Assembly: GCF_050916235.1 (NCBI RefSeq)
Contig: NZ_CP104854.1
Span: 1 to 64,000, forward strand
Direction: 5' to 3'
DNA length: 64,000 nt
DNA from: Maridesulfovibrio sp050916235
GTDB taxonomy: Bacteria; Desulfobacterota; Desulfovibrionia; Desulfovibrionales; Desulfovibrionaceae
This document shows positions 17,258 through 26,526 of the stretch, in pieces (the stretch's first letter is position 1; each line of letters opens with the position of its first letter). The position numbers and the translations under genes are program-made. The notes under the pieces are model-generated. The model had not been told where the DNA came from, searched no databases, and saw only the letters and a program-made list of their open reading frames with translations.

Positions 17258-18138
17258 TGGAACTGGCTGGTAAAAAAGCTGTCATTCTAGGCGGCAGGAC
17301 CGGGCTATTGGGACGGATTCTTACTGAAAGACTTAAACAGCATCAGGTAATTACCATCCCACTTTCCCGATCGGACTTTGACCCGATGGACGAGAAGAGT
17401 CTAAGCGAGCTTCTTGACCGGGAAGAACCTGACTTTATTTTCAATACAGTGGCCTATACAATGGTCGACCAGGCCGAAGAAGAAGAAAACAAAGCCCACC
17501 TGCTGAACACAACCCTTCCGGTCTCACTCGGTCGTATCGCGAAAATCCGCAACTGCAAATTAATCCATTTCAGTACCGATTTTGTCTTCGACGGAAAAAA
17601 AGACTCACCATACACAGAAGAAGACACGCCAAATCCCCAGACTATTTACGGAAAGACTAAGCTTGCGGGAGAAAAAAAGCTCCTGCAGATAGACTATGAC
17701 CAGATCCTGATCATCAGGACAGCATGGCTTTTCGGCCCCTACAAAACCAACTTCGTACACAAAATAATCACTTTTGCGAAAGAAAGAGATTTTCTGACCG
17801 TAGTGCACGACCAGAAGGGCTCCCCGACATATACCCCTGACCTTGCAGAATACACAATTGCCCTGGTGCAAAACGAAGCCAACGGAATTTTTAACGTGGT
17901 AAATTCCGGCAAAGCCACCTGGTGCGAGCTGGCAGCTGAAGCCATTAACTGCTCAGCAATCAACTGTCGTGTTGACGCTGTCCCCAGCAGCGCATATCCC
18001 ACCAAAGCCAAAAGACCCTCCTACTCCGTTCTGGATACCGCCAAGCTGACTGAACTTACCGGAATTACACCCAGACCCTGGGTTCAGGCTCTACGTGACT
18101 ACATATACAATGATATTGGAGACATACACGACGACTAA
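17254..18138 (+). CDS. rfbD: dTDP-4-dehydrorhamnose reductase (RmlD-like)
   Basis: NAD(P)H-dependent reductase of the RmlD family, last step of dTDP-L-rhamnose synthesis or a related deoxy sugar. The N-terminal nucleotide motif is GGRTGLLG, STDFVFDG is near 110 and YGKTKLAGE near 133 contains the catalytic Tyr and Lys. The reading frame opens at a TTG at 17236, but the ATG at 17254 overlaps the rfbB stop by 4 bp and is preceded by GGAGAACG, so it is preferred (294 residues). No rmlA or rmlC neighbours, so the end product could differ from rhamnose. Confidence 0.9.
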   Translation: MMELAGKKAVILGGRTGLLGRILTERLKQHQVITIPLSRSDFDPMDEKSLSELLDREEPDFIFNTVAYTMVDQAEEEENKAHLLNTTLPVSLGRIAKIRNCKLIHFSTDFVFDGKKDSPYTEEDTPNPQTIYGKTKLAGEKKLLQIDYDQILIIRTAWLFGPYKTNFVHKIITFAKERDFLTVVHDQKGSPTYTPDLAEYTIALVQNEANGIFNVVNSGKATWCELAAEAINCSAINCRVDAVPSSAYPTKAKRPSYSVLDTAKLTELTGITPRPWVQALRDYIYNDIGDIHDD

Positions 18139-18323
18139 ATATTTATACGGGTAAGACATGCCCAAAGGACTTGTCTGCCTGTTTATATTGAGCCGTTCTC
18201 ATCCATCGGTTAACAAATAATGTGCCCTCTCACCGTCCTTATCCCTGAGTTGCCTGTATAATTTGCCCTCAACTGACTTTCGGATCAGGATATTCATACC
18301 GCTAATGATGAGAACGAAAAGAC

Positions 18324-19361
18324 ATGCCGCACGCCATATTCGTGCAAATTATTACTCACGACCAACCAAATTCAAAAAATATGAACAAAATATCCCCAAA
18401 ATTAGTGCGGGATTCCATTCAGTTTGCAATGACGCTTTTCTGCGTCTGGGTGGGATATCGCTTTTACCTGTTCTTGGAATTTATGACCGGACAGTCAGCC
18501 ACTCCGGTCAGCAAGCCCGGTGCTGTGGAAGGATTTCTTCCCATCAGCGCCCTGCTGTCCCTAAAAAAACTTTTCACTCAGGGAGTCTTTGATGACGTAC
18601 ACCCAGCCGGCCTGACTATCTTTATAGCCGTACTGGCCATGTCCCTGATCATGCGCAAAGGCTTTTGCGGTTATATCTGCCCCGTAGGCTTTATACATAA
18701 TCTGCTTAACAAGATTGGCCGCAGGATTGGAAAAACAATCAGAATCAGGGGCAAACTGGAATTCGCCCTGCTAATTCCTAAGTACATAGCCATGACCTTC
18801 TTCGTGTACACGGTGTTTGTGAAAATGGGAGGACGCGAGTTGGAAGCCTTCATCCGCTCTCCCTACAATTTCACTGCGGAAGCCCGCATGATGATGTTCT
18901 TTTCCAACCCTAGTTTAACGGCGGCTCTGATCATCGGAGCACTGCCGGTTCTGGGTCTTTTCATTCCTTACTTCTGGTGCCGCTTCCTTTGCCCCTATGG
19001 AGCGCTGCTGGGAGTCATCGCCAAGGCATCACCTGTTGCGGTAAAACGCGATAAGGAGAGCTGCATCAACTGCGGTAAATGCAATAAGGCCTGTCCCGGC
19101 GGCATAGAGGTGGACCGGAAAGAAACTGTCAACTCAGCCGAATGTATAGGCTGCACTCAATGTATAAATGCCTGCCCGGTTGATGGCTGCATAACAGTGA
19201 CTGACCGCCTCAGCCGGATTAAACTCCCGTGGTATGTGATCGCAGTCGGCTCGGTGTTCATCCTGCTCATTTACTACTTAGCTGCCAAAATCACCAATCA
19301 CTGGGATTCGCCATATCCGCTCGAAATGCTGCGCAACTACTACATGCAGCTTGGTCAATGA
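18324..19361 (+). CDS. NapH/CcoG-like membrane [4Fe-4S] protein
   Basis: Integral membrane ferredoxin. About five membrane helices surround two CxxxCP motifs (CGYICPVGFIHN near 115 and CRFLCPYGALLG near 220), the signature of the NapH/NosR/RdxA group, followed by two ferredoxin motifs CINCGKCNKACPGG and CIGCTQCINACPVDGC and a final helix. Such proteins pass electrons across the membrane to periplasmic reductases or help cofactor assembly. No partner gene is near, so the role stays open. The start is uncertain: the ATG at 18324 is used, but an ATG at 18381 would remove 19 hydrophilic residues; neither has a good ribosome site. A TATAAT at 18257-18262 could be its -10 box. Confidence 0.85.
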   Translation: MPHAIFVQIITHDQPNSKNMNKISPKLVRDSIQFAMTLFCVWVGYRFYLFLEFMTGQSATPVSKPGAVEGFLPISALLSLKKLFTQGVFDDVHPAGLTIFIAVLAMSLIMRKGFCGYICPVGFIHNLLNKIGRRIGKTIRIRGKLEFALLIPKYIAMTFFVYTVFVKMGGRELEAFIRSPYNFTAEARMMMFFSNPSLTAALIIGALPVLGLFIPYFWCRFLCPYGALLGVIAKASPVAVKRDKESCINCGKCNKACPGGIEVDRKETVNSAECIGCTQCINACPVDGCITVTDRLSRIKLPWYVIAVGSVFILLIYYLAAKITNHWDSPYPLEMLRNYYMQLGQ

Positions 19362-19537
19362 GCCTACAGGAAATTAATTTTTATAATTCTGTTCATTTAG
19401 TAAATCATATTGGTGAATTATCAACGATTTAATGTCGGAGATCAATTTACAGCTGCTCATTGAACCATATTACAACGCCCATTAAGGCAATCTACACCAT
19501 ACGAAAAGGTCTCTTTCAGGCCGACCAATGAGAATAG

Positions 19538-19580
19538 AAGCCGAGAGGAATCGATGGATTCCTCTCGGCTTTATTTTATT
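19538..19580 (+). terminator. Intrinsic terminator
   Basis: AAGCCGAGAGGAATC pairs with GATTCCTCTCGGCTT around GATG, followed by a T-rich tract (TATTTTATTTT). It lies 177 bases after the NapH-like gene and before the universal stress protein. The spacer 19362-19537 shows no supported gene. Confidence 0.85.
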
Positions 19581-19652
19581 TTCAGCATGGCAATTTCCCA
19601 CTAAAAGATTATACTATTAATAGAAACAAACTCTCCAATTATGGAGGCACCC

Positions 19653-20114
19653 ATGTCAGTTAAAACAATACTGTGGCCGACAGACCTGTCGCGCTATTCA
19701 CTGGAAGCAATAGACGAAGTGGTATCACTCTCCACCCTATACGGGGCAAAGGTAGTTGTTCTCTATTCAGCTATAGATCTCTGCTCCTTCTTTCCTGCAT
19801 ACGGAAACTATCCAGATCAGGACTATCTGAACAGATTCCGGGACTGGGAAATCGAAAAGGCCAGAAAATCTTTGGACACTCTTTGCAATGAAGAACTCCG
19901 AAGCTGTCCGTTGATTGAAATAAGGCTTACGCATGGAGATCCGGTCGCAAATATACTCAAATATGCAGATAAGGAACGTGCTGATCTGATTGTTATTTCG
20001 AGTCACGGACTGGGAAGAGAAAAAAGAGGAGCACTACCCGGAAAGATCGGAAGTGTAACGATCAACGTGATCGAGCAATCCCCGGTTTCAGTTCACGTAA
20101 TAATGAACAATTAG
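19653..20114 (+). CDS. Universal stress protein (UspA family)
   Basis: Cytoplasmic UspA-domain protein of 153 residues. It begins with the typical strand ILWPTDLS, and the C-terminal half has the nucleotide-binding pattern SSHGLGREKRGALPGKIGS followed by a valine-rich last strand. The frame starts at an ATG at 19641, but that ATG is part of the ATGGAGG ribosome site of the ATG at 19653, which is preferred. Family members bind ATP or AMP and help survival under starvation or oxidative stress; the specific role here is unknown. Single gene, flanked by terminators. Confidence 0.92.
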   Translation: MSVKTILWPTDLSRYSLEAIDEVVSLSTLYGAKVVVLYSAIDLCSFFPAYGNYPDQDYLNRFRDWEIEKARKSLDTLCNEELRSCPLIEIRLTHGDPVANILKYADKERADLIVISSHGLGREKRGALPGKIGSVTINVIEQSPVSVHVIMNN

Positions 20115-20121
20115 AAAAATC

Positions 20122-20151
20122 AAGCCCGGCTGAGAACTCTCAACCGGGCTT
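20122..20151. terminator. Bidirectional intrinsic terminator
   Basis: AAGCCCGG (20122-20129) pairs with CCGGGCTT (20144-20151); inside it TGAGA and TCTCA extend the stem after a C-A mismatch. It lies between the convergent universal stress protein and aldehyde oxidoreductase genes. Confidence 0.8.
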
Positions 20152-20182
20152 AACTTTTGTAACAAATAGTATCTAAACGATA

Positions 20183-21910
20183 TTAGACTTTGGCAGCCTG
20201 GAGTTCCTCAATGGAGTAATCCCAGATAGTGCCGTGAGGAGCCAGCTTTTCTTCGCTGAAGAAACGGGGAAGCTGGTCGTCTTTCTTGGTGAAACCGGCC
20301 TTCACGTTGAAGTCCAGCTCATCCTTGAGGGTGTTCACGCCAAGAGCGATGAAGTCATCAGCAGTGAACTCAATACCGTGTGCAGCTGCTACGAGGTCAC
20401 ACATGCACTGAACTGCGTCCGGGGTATCCAGAACTGCGAAAGCAACGAACAGACAGAGGCCGAGGCCGTCGATGGAAGCGGTTGCAATCTGCAGGTTCTT
20501 GGAAAGTTCGATCTGACCTTCTTTGGACAGAGGATCAACATCGCCACCGACCTTAAGGATGTTGGTAGCAACAGCATAACCGGCAGTGTGGTCACCGCCC
20601 ATGGGGGTGGTTGCGTAAGTTACGCCGATACCCTTTACGGAACGGGGGTCATATGCGGGCAGTCCCTGACCTTTAACGGTGGGGATACGGTCAACGCCGA
20701 AAGCGCGTCCTGCCATTTCAGTTCCGTTACCGATGATGCGTCCCATGGGATCGCTGGAACCGATTTTCTTGAGAAGCTCAATACCTGCCTTACCGTCACC
20801 CCAGGGAATAACACCGCCGTCCATGGCAACAGCCATGGTGCAACCCATTTCGATGGTATCAACACCTTTTTCATCGCAGATGCGGTCCATGGTGGCAATA
20901 TCATCGATGTCCTTGATCAGACAGTTCGCACCGAATCCCCATACGGTTTCATATTCAAAACCGGAGGTAAGGTAGTTACCGTCCTTGTCATTATAACGCT
21001 GGGAGCACTGGATAACACAACCTGTGTGACAGCCTTCCTTGGTCTTACCGTTACGGGATTCAATGACTTCAGCAATTTTTTCACCGGAGATGTCGGCTGC
21101 GTGTTCGAAACGACCTTCACGGAAGTTCTTGGTGGGCAACGCACCGGCTTCATTGATGATGTTAACAAGGATCGCGGTACCGAATGCGGGCAGACCTTCA
21201 CTGGTAACGGGATGACCCATGAGAATTTCAGTCCAGCGCTTACGGGCGGCCTTGAATTTTTCAGGATCAGCAGGCTGCATGCGGCCTTTTGCTTCAGGAT
21301 CAAGAACTACTGCCTTGATCTTCTTGGAGCCCATGACTGCACCCATGCCACCGCGACCAGCGGAACGAGCAGGATTCAAATGGGGATCGGAAAACTGAAT
21401 GGTGGAGGCAGCCAGACACTGCTCACCAGCGGGACCGGCAAGAGCGGTAACGACTTTTTCACCGTACATCTTTTTGAGCTCTTCGTGTGCAGGATAGTTG
21501 TCCATGCCAACGATCGGAGATGCATCCTTAAACTCTACACGGTCTGCATAAATTTCAACGATGGAGAAACCGGCACCGTCTTCGGGTTTGTCTTCGAAAA
21601 TGATCGCCAGAATGTCCAGGCTGGGCATAACCTGAGCAAACTGTCCACCGGAGTTACTTTCTTTGATACCACCGGTCAGAGGAGACTTGGAACCGCAGGA
21701 AATTCTGCCGGAGTTGGCAGCGCCGGAACCGGCCAGAATACCGGCAGCCCATACGAGCTTGTTGGAAGCGGAAAGCGGATGACAGTCGCCGGGAACCTCA
21801 CTGTTCACAAGGCGGGAAGTCAGTGCGCGGCCACCAAGACCTGCATATTGACCAAGTTCTTCGAACTTGAACTCTTTGGTACGAGTATTAATTCTGAGGA
21901 GTCTGGGCAT
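20183..21910 (-). CDS. Aldehyde:ferredoxin oxidoreductase (tungsten family)
   Basis: Oxidises aldehydes to carboxylic acids with ferredoxin as acceptor, using a tungsto-bispterin cofactor and one [4Fe-4S] cluster. Family landmarks are GLGGRALTSRLVN near 25, AGRGGMGAVMGSKKIKAVV near 190 (pterin binding), and the cysteine group GCHTGCVIQCS near 295. At 575 residues it is a little shorter than the archaeal enzymes (about 605). The frame begins at an ATG at 21922 that lies in the ribosome site; the ATG at 21910 after GGAGGGTAAG is the start. Transcribed alone from a clear promoter; no cofactor genes adjoin. Confidence 0.93.
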   Translation of the reverse strand: MPRLLRINTRTKEFKFEELGQYAGLGGRALTSRLVNSEVPGDCHPLSASNKLVWAAGILAGSGAANSGRISCGSKSPLTGGIKESNSGGQFAQVMPSLDILAIIFEDKPEDGAGFSIVEIYADRVEFKDASPIVGMDNYPAHEELKKMYGEKVVTALAGPAGEQCLAASTIQFSDPHLNPARSAGRGGMGAVMGSKKIKAVVLDPEAKGRMQPADPEKFKAARKRWTEILMGHPVTSEGLPAFGTAILVNIINEAGALPTKNFREGRFEHAADISGEKIAEVIESRNGKTKEGCHTGCVIQCSQRYNDKDGNYLTSGFEYETVWGFGANCLIKDIDDIATMDRICDEKGVDTIEMGCTMAVAMDGGVIPWGDGKAGIELLKKIGSSDPMGRIIGNGTEMAGRAFGVDRIPTVKGQGLPAYDPRSVKGIGVTYATTPMGGDHTAGYAVATNILKVGGDVDPLSKEGQIELSKNLQIATASIDGLGLCLFVAFAVLDTPDAVQCMCDLVAAAHGIEFTADDFIALGVNTLKDELDFNVKAGFTKKDDQLPRFFSEEKLAPHGTIWDYSIEELQAAKV

Positions 21911-22409
21911 CTTACCCTCCATGAATTTAAAAAATTAATAAAAACCAACCTTCTGTTCGAATAAAGCAATTTTGTTAATAAGTAGCGCAAGTATATACGC
22001 AGCAATCACATTGTCAAAGATTTTAAATTATATCCCCGTAAGCACATAACAATTTATATTATATCATTTTAGACATATTAACAATTTTGAAAGCAGTATT
22101 CAAAAATACTACTTAACAAAGCATAAAATAAACACACTATAACAGAACACTACAACAGCACTGCGATTCATAACATTTTAAACATTTGATTTATAGATCT
22201 TCAAATTACTGTACAACAAAAGAAGCACAGAAAAATTTGCACGGCAACCTATAAAAATACAAGTTACACTCACAAACAGCAACAGCTGCAAATTATCTCG
22301 ACACATAATTACTTCCAATGATCAAATTCCCTGCACTACTTCCGCGAATAACAAAAATAATATAACCTCATTGCTGAGTATGGACAAAATCAAACGCAAG
22401 GAACATATA
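21911..22409. other. AT-rich divergent intergenic region
   Basis: About 500 bases, markedly more AT-rich than its surroundings, between divergent genes. On the minus strand it carries the aldehyde oxidoreductase promoter near 22,000. For the plus-strand membrane protein no convincing promoter stands out. No coding potential, tRNA or long repeat was seen. Confidence 0.6.
21990..22017 (-). promoter_or_regulatory. Sigma-70-type promoter of the aldehyde oxidoreductase gene
   Basis: On the minus strand TTGACA (22017-22012) and TATACT (21995-21990) are separated by 16 bases. Transcription would start near 21983, leaving a leader of roughly 70 bases before the ATG at 21910. Confidence 0.65.
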
Positions 22410-23648
22410 ATGACCACATATTCATGTATTCTGGCAGCAATTAATGACCCGGAAAAACTTGAGCAACTCTATCGGGAAGATCACACCGGTTTCACCAGCA
22501 ACTACCTTTCGGTTTTAGCCGAATTCCCGGATTCAATGCTGTTGAGGGCGTGGAGAGCCCGTCTTGAATATGTTGAAACACGTCAGCACCAAATGAGTGC
22601 TGTCGATATTCTGATTATGGTCATTCTCTGCATAATTTCAGGAAGTCTGCTGAAAATTCCAGACTGGACATCTATCAGTGATTCCGATTTCTATCCGAGA
22701 ATGCTTGTACTGATTCCCATGTCTGCAATGTTTTTCTACACCATGTACATGCGCAAGTGGCCGCTCAGAACGACCATGGCCGGACTTGGATTCATCGGCA
22801 TAACCGCGCTTATAATGGTGGCAATTCCTGACAACTGGGATGATGTGTACGAACTGGCCTGCTTCAATCTTCCGTTCCTGCTCTGGGCCTGCTACGGAAC
22901 CGCACGTCTCGGTACGGAATACAGATCTGCTGCCGCACGGATCGAATTTCTCCGCTTCACCGGGGAATTCATCATACATGCCGGACTTCTTGTCATCGGA
23001 GGGGGGATACTGCTGTTTCTGACTGACGGACTGTTCAATCTGCTTGACATCAGCAGCAGGTGGATACTGGAATATCCAGCTGTTTACGGCTGTGCGGCAA
23101 TTCCTCTGGTCGCGGCCTGGGCAACGGATTCCTACTCCGCGGCACGCCGCCTTGTGCCGCTTCTGGCCAGGATATTCTCTCCTCTCCTACTTCTGCTTAC
23201 CTTGACCTACATGACGGCCATGGCGCTGAATACTGAAGAGCTGTTTCATGACCGCTCAACCCTGCTGATCTACAACATCCTGCTTCTCTGTGTTCTGGCA
23301 ACAGCAATCTTCACCCAGACTGGGCATGGGGAACAAAAATACGGACGCTTTCTGACAGGCATTATAAGCCTGATGGTCTTCTCCACCCTGGTACTGGATG
23401 CAATTGCCGTGACTGCTATCTGCTGGCGCATTATCGAATTCAGTCTCACAGCCAACCGCCTGGCAGTCCTCGGATCAAACCTGATTATATTCGGCAATCT
23501 TGCTTCAATGGGGCACGGATATATACGTTACTGGAAAAATCTAGGCTCACTGCAGGACATTGAAGTATCAATTGCAGCCTACCTGCCAGCCTATCTGTAC
23601 TGGACATTTTTTTCCACTTTCATTCAGCCCTGGATTTTCAGGTACTAG
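22410..23648 (+). CDS. Multi-pass membrane protein of unknown function (DUF4153-like)
   Basis: I do not recognise this protein firmly. After about 65 soluble residues it has 10-11 hydrophobic helices up to the C-terminus (412 residues in all), with short polar loops and no enzyme motif. The layout vaguely resembles DUF4153 membrane proteins. The frame opens at 22371, but the ATG at 22410 has AAGGAA upstream and is preferred. It stands alone after a long AT-rich gap and runs into the secF terminator; its 3' end is 67 bases from the convergent secF. Confidence 0.75.
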   Translation: MTTYSCILAAINDPEKLEQLYREDHTGFTSNYLSVLAEFPDSMLLRAWRARLEYVETRQHQMSAVDILIMVILCIISGSLLKIPDWTSISDSDFYPRMLVLIPMSAMFFYTMYMRKWPLRTTMAGLGFIGITALIMVAIPDNWDDVYELACFNLPFLLWACYGTARLGTEYRSAAARIEFLRFTGEFIIHAGLLVIGGGILLFLTDGLFNLLDISSRWILEYPAVYGCAAIPLVAAWATDSYSAARRLVPLLARIFSPLLLLLTLTYMTAMALNTEELFHDRSTLLIYNILLLCVLATAIFTQTGHGEQKYGRFLTGIISLMVFSTLVLDAIAVTAICWRIIEFSLTANRLAVLGSNLIIFGNLASMGHGYIRYWKNLGSLQDIEVSIAAYLPAYLYWTFFSTFIQPWIFRY

Positions 23649-23651
23649 CAC

Positions 23652-23685
23652 AAAAAAAACGGGGACAGACCGAAGTCTGTCCCCG
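23652..23685 (-). terminator. Intrinsic terminator of the yajC-secD-secF unit
   Basis: On the minus strand CGGGGACAGAC and GTCTGTCCCCG form an 11-bp stem closed by a stable TTCG tetraloop, followed by eight T. It ends secF transcription. Confidence 0.92.
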
Positions 23686-23715
23686 CCATAATGACGCATA
23701 AACTAAACCGCCTGA

Positions 23716-24795
23716 TTAGGCAGCTTCGGCTCCTGCCTTATCGTTGTCTTCCGCAAAGCTGCCGGGACCGAACCCAAGCAGGATGGGGCTGGCTACGAAA
23801 ATGGAGGAATAGGTACCTACGCCTACGCCTACGAGCAGAGCCAGGGCGAAGTCATGAATGACGCCGCCGCCAAGAGCAAACAGAGCCGCTACAACCAGCA
23901 GAGTGGTACCGGAAGTAAGAATGGTACGGCTCAGAGTCTGGTTAATGCTGATGTTGATGGTTTCAGCAAGTGAATCGCTGATCTTGGCATTAAGGTTTTC
24001 GCGGATACGGTCAAAAACGATGATGGTATCGTTCAGGGAGTAACCGATGATGGTCAGCAGTGCCGCAATAATGGTCAGGTCGAATTCCTTTCCGAGAAGA
24101 GAAAAGACGCCGACAGTGATCAGAACGTCGTGGATAAGGGCCACGATGGCACCAAGCGCATAGTTGAGTTTGAGATACCAGCACAGGGCTACGGTGATGA
24201 ACAGTGCACCAAAAATAAGCACACTGGTGGACATGCCAAGCATCTGCAGCGCAGTGATACCTGCAAAAAGACCACCGGCCATGATGGCGGCAGCAAACCA
24301 GCGCTGTTCGAAACGACCGGAGATATAAATAGCGATGAGCAGCACTGCGTAGAACAGAGCTTCAAGAGCCTTGGTTCTCAGGTCTGCTCCAACCTTCGGG
24401 CCGACCATTTCCAGACGCTGGAGATCAAAACCGGTATCTTTAAGATTAGTAGTGAAATCCTTGGTGATCTGCTCTCTGACCTCAGAAGAACTGATATCAG
24501 AAGAAGAGGTCCTGATCAGGACTTCATTGTCATCTGCATGGCCGAAGCTCTGAACAACAAGGCCGGGAAGCTTACTGTCCTTCAGTGCTCCCTTTACGTC
24601 TTTGACGTCGACCTGTTTGTCGAACTTGACCTGAACCACAATACCGCCGGCAAAGTCGATGCCGTACTTGGGTCCGCCATTGAATACAAGAGAACCGAGA
24701 CCGAGCAGTATCAGCACTGCCGAAATGATAAAAGCGTTACGCTTGAATCCGATAAAATCAATCTTGGTATCGGGTTTAATTATCTGCAATCCCAT
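23716..24795 (-). CDS. secF: Protein translocase subunit SecF
   Basis: Inner-membrane RND-type partner of SecD that uses the proton motive force to help release proteins from the Sec channel. Six helices are expected: one near the N-terminus (KRNAFIISAVLILLGLGSL), a periplasmic domain starting with the SecF signature YGIDFAGGIVVQVKF, then five helices from about residue 145 to the end, including IGYSLNDTIIVFDRIREN near 265. The 359 residues are somewhat longer than usual, with a charged alanine-rich tail. Starts 12 bases after secD. Confidence 0.97.
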   Translation of the reverse strand: MGLQIIKPDTKIDFIGFKRNAFIISAVLILLGLGSLVFNGGPKYGIDFAGGIVVQVKFDKQVDVKDVKGALKDSKLPGLVVQSFGHADDNEVLIRTSSSDISSSEVREQITKDFTTNLKDTGFDLQRLEMVGPKVGADLRTKALEALFYAVLLIAIYISGRFEQRWFAAAIMAGGLFAGITALQMLGMSTSVLIFGALFITVALCWYLKLNYALGAIVALIHDVLITVGVFSLLGKEFDLTIIAALLTIIGYSLNDTIIVFDRIRENLNAKISDSLAETINISINQTLSRTILTSGTTLLVVAALFALGGGVIHDFALALLVGVGVGTYSSIFVASPILLGFGPGSFAEDNDKAGAEAA

Positions 24796-24807
24796 TGCTC
24801 ACTCTCC

Positions 24808-26409
24808 TTAAATGCTCAGCGGCGCATCAGCGGCACGCTTGGAGGTGTAAAGATCAAACAAGATGCGGCTTACGAAGATGGCGGTAAACATGGAGGTAAT
24901 GATACCCAGAGTCAGAGTTACCGCAAAACCGCGAACAGGCCCGGTACCGAACTGGTAAAGAATGACCGCAGCGATCACGGTGGTGATGTTTGCGTCCAGA
25001 ATTGTCAGGGTTGCCCTGCTGTAGCCTTCCACAATGGCGGCCTTGGCGGTCAGCCCTCTTCTGAGTTCTTCACGTATGCGTTCGAAGATAATGACGTTGG
25101 CGTCAACGGCCATACCGATAGTCAGGATGATACCTGCGATACCGGGAAGGGTCAGTGTTGCTCCGAAAACAGCCAGACCGGCAAGGATCAGCACGATGTT
25201 CAGTACCAGCACGAGGTCAGCCACTAAACCGGCAAAACCATAGTAGGCAAACATGAACACGAGGACCGCGATACTGCCCACGATAGCGGCAGTGATGCCC
25301 TTGTCGATGGACTCCTGTCCAAGGGAAGGACCGACGGTACGCTGTTCGAGGATTTTAACAGGTGCAGGCAGGGAACCGGCACGCAGAACAATGGCCAGGT
25401 CATGGGCCTCGTCAGTGCTGTAGCTTCCGGTGATGGAAGCGCGTCCGCCGGCGATTTTATCCTGAATGGTAGGCGCGGAATAAACTTTACCGTCAAGGAC
25501 GATGGCCATCTGCTTCTTGATGTTTTCACCGGTGACACGTTCAAAGATTCTTGCACCCCTGCTGTTGAAGTTCAGAGTTACATAAGGCTTGTTGAACTGG
25601 TCAAAACGGGTCTGTGCATCGGTGATGTATTCACCGGTAAGCAGAGCATCCTTTTTGAGAACAATCGGCTTTTCAATGTAAGAACCATCAGGAAGCCTAT
25701 GTCTGATAACAGTGACTTCGCAACCGGGGGCAACAATGCCCTTCTGTGCTTTTTCAAGGTCGGCGGAATCATCAACAAGCTTGAATTCAAGGTGCGCTGT
25801 CTTGCCGATGATCTTGATGGCTCTTTCAGGATCCTGCATACCGGGCAGCTGAATCAGAATGCGGTTATCCTGCTGTCTGCGGATATCAGGCTCAGCAACA
25901 CCGAACTGGTCGATACGGTTGCGGATGGTCTTGATAGCCTGATCCATGGTCAGCTTGGTCAGGTACTTTTTGTATTCCGGACTGGGAGCAAAAACGTAAG
26001 TGACTTTACCATCCGGCTGAACGGAGGTGCTGATGATATTAAGGTTGTTGAAACTCTTCTTGACCAGTTCTTCAAATTTCTCTTTCTGGTCCTGCTTGAG
26101 CAGCACGGCTTCAACCCTTTCGCCGCTGAGGGCTTTGGGTTTGAGGACGATAATTCCGTCCTCTCTGGCAATGGCTCTAAGGTCATCACCCATGCGCGAA
26201 AGATTGTTATCCATGGCTTTTTCCATGTCCACGCCCAAAGTGAGGTGGATTCCGCCCTTGAGGTCAAGCCCCAGACTGATTTTGTCCTCAGGCAGCAGGC
26301 GCGCAAGACCTGAGTTCTGAACCGCAGGCAGTGAAGGAAGGAGGTAGGCAACTCCAAACACAACAACAAGCAGGGTCAGGACAATTTTCCAACGAAGACT
26401 CCCGTTCAT
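24808..26409 (-). CDS. secD: Protein translocase subunit SecD
   Basis: Inner-membrane translocase accessory protein working with SecF. One N-terminal helix (residues 7-25), a large periplasmic part opening with LGLDLKGGIHLTLGVDME, the P1 head, then DQFGVAEPDIRRQQDNRILIQLPG, and five C-terminal helices with the conserved GMAVDANVIIFERIREE near 435. Length 533 is intermediate among SecD proteins. Located between yajC and secF as in most bacteria. An apparent partial terminator separates it from yajC. Confidence 0.97.
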   Translation of the reverse strand: MNGSLRWKIVLTLLVVVFGVAYLLPSLPAVQNSGLARLLPEDKISLGLDLKGGIHLTLGVDMEKAMDNNLSRMGDDLRAIAREDGIIVLKPKALSGERVEAVLLKQDQKEKFEELVKKSFNNLNIISTSVQPDGKVTYVFAPSPEYKKYLTKLTMDQAIKTIRNRIDQFGVAEPDIRRQQDNRILIQLPGMQDPERAIKIIGKTAHLEFKLVDDSADLEKAQKGIVAPGCEVTVIRHRLPDGSYIEKPIVLKKDALLTGEYITDAQTRFDQFNKPYVTLNFNSRGARIFERVTGENIKKQMAIVLDGKVYSAPTIQDKIAGGRASITGSYSTDEAHDLAIVLRAGSLPAPVKILEQRTVGPSLGQESIDKGITAAIVGSIAVLVFMFAYYGFAGLVADLVLVLNIVLILAGLAVFGATLTLPGIAGIILTIGMAVDANVIIFERIREELRRGLTAKAAIVEGYSRATLTILDANITTVIAAVILYQFGTGPVRGFAVTLTLGIITSMFTAIFVSRILFDLYTSKRAADAPLSI

Positions 26410-26455
26410 CTCCTCTCCCTTAAGTAATTAGAAATAGGATAGGTTACAAAAAACA

Positions 26456-26502
26456 CCAAAAAGGCAAGCACCCCCGGGCCGGGCCGGAAAGTGACTTGCC
26501 TT
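26456..26502 (-). terminator. Attenuator-like terminator between yajC and secD
   Basis: On the minus strand AAGGCAAG and CTTGCCTT form the outer stem of a 42-base, very GC-rich hairpin, followed by TTT, GG and, a little later, six T. It may lower read-through from yajC into secD. Confidence 0.6.
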
Positions 26503-26526
26503 GTAAGGCTTCACTACACAAAAGAC

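Noticed and set aside
19229..19432. Small frame overlapping the end of the NapH-like gene, with a 24-codon tail after it
   Set aside because: No ribosome site, mostly overlapping a real gene, and no recognisable product.
20234..21964. 576-codon open frame antisense to the aldehyde oxidoreductase gene
   Set aside because: Composition is rich in Gly, Thr, His and Asn with no domain, no ribosome site, and it mirrors a well-defined enzyme gene; it follows from codon bias of the real strand.
24130..25227. 365-codon frame antisense across secF and secD
   Set aside because: Crosses the boundary of two certain genes and has biased shadow composition.
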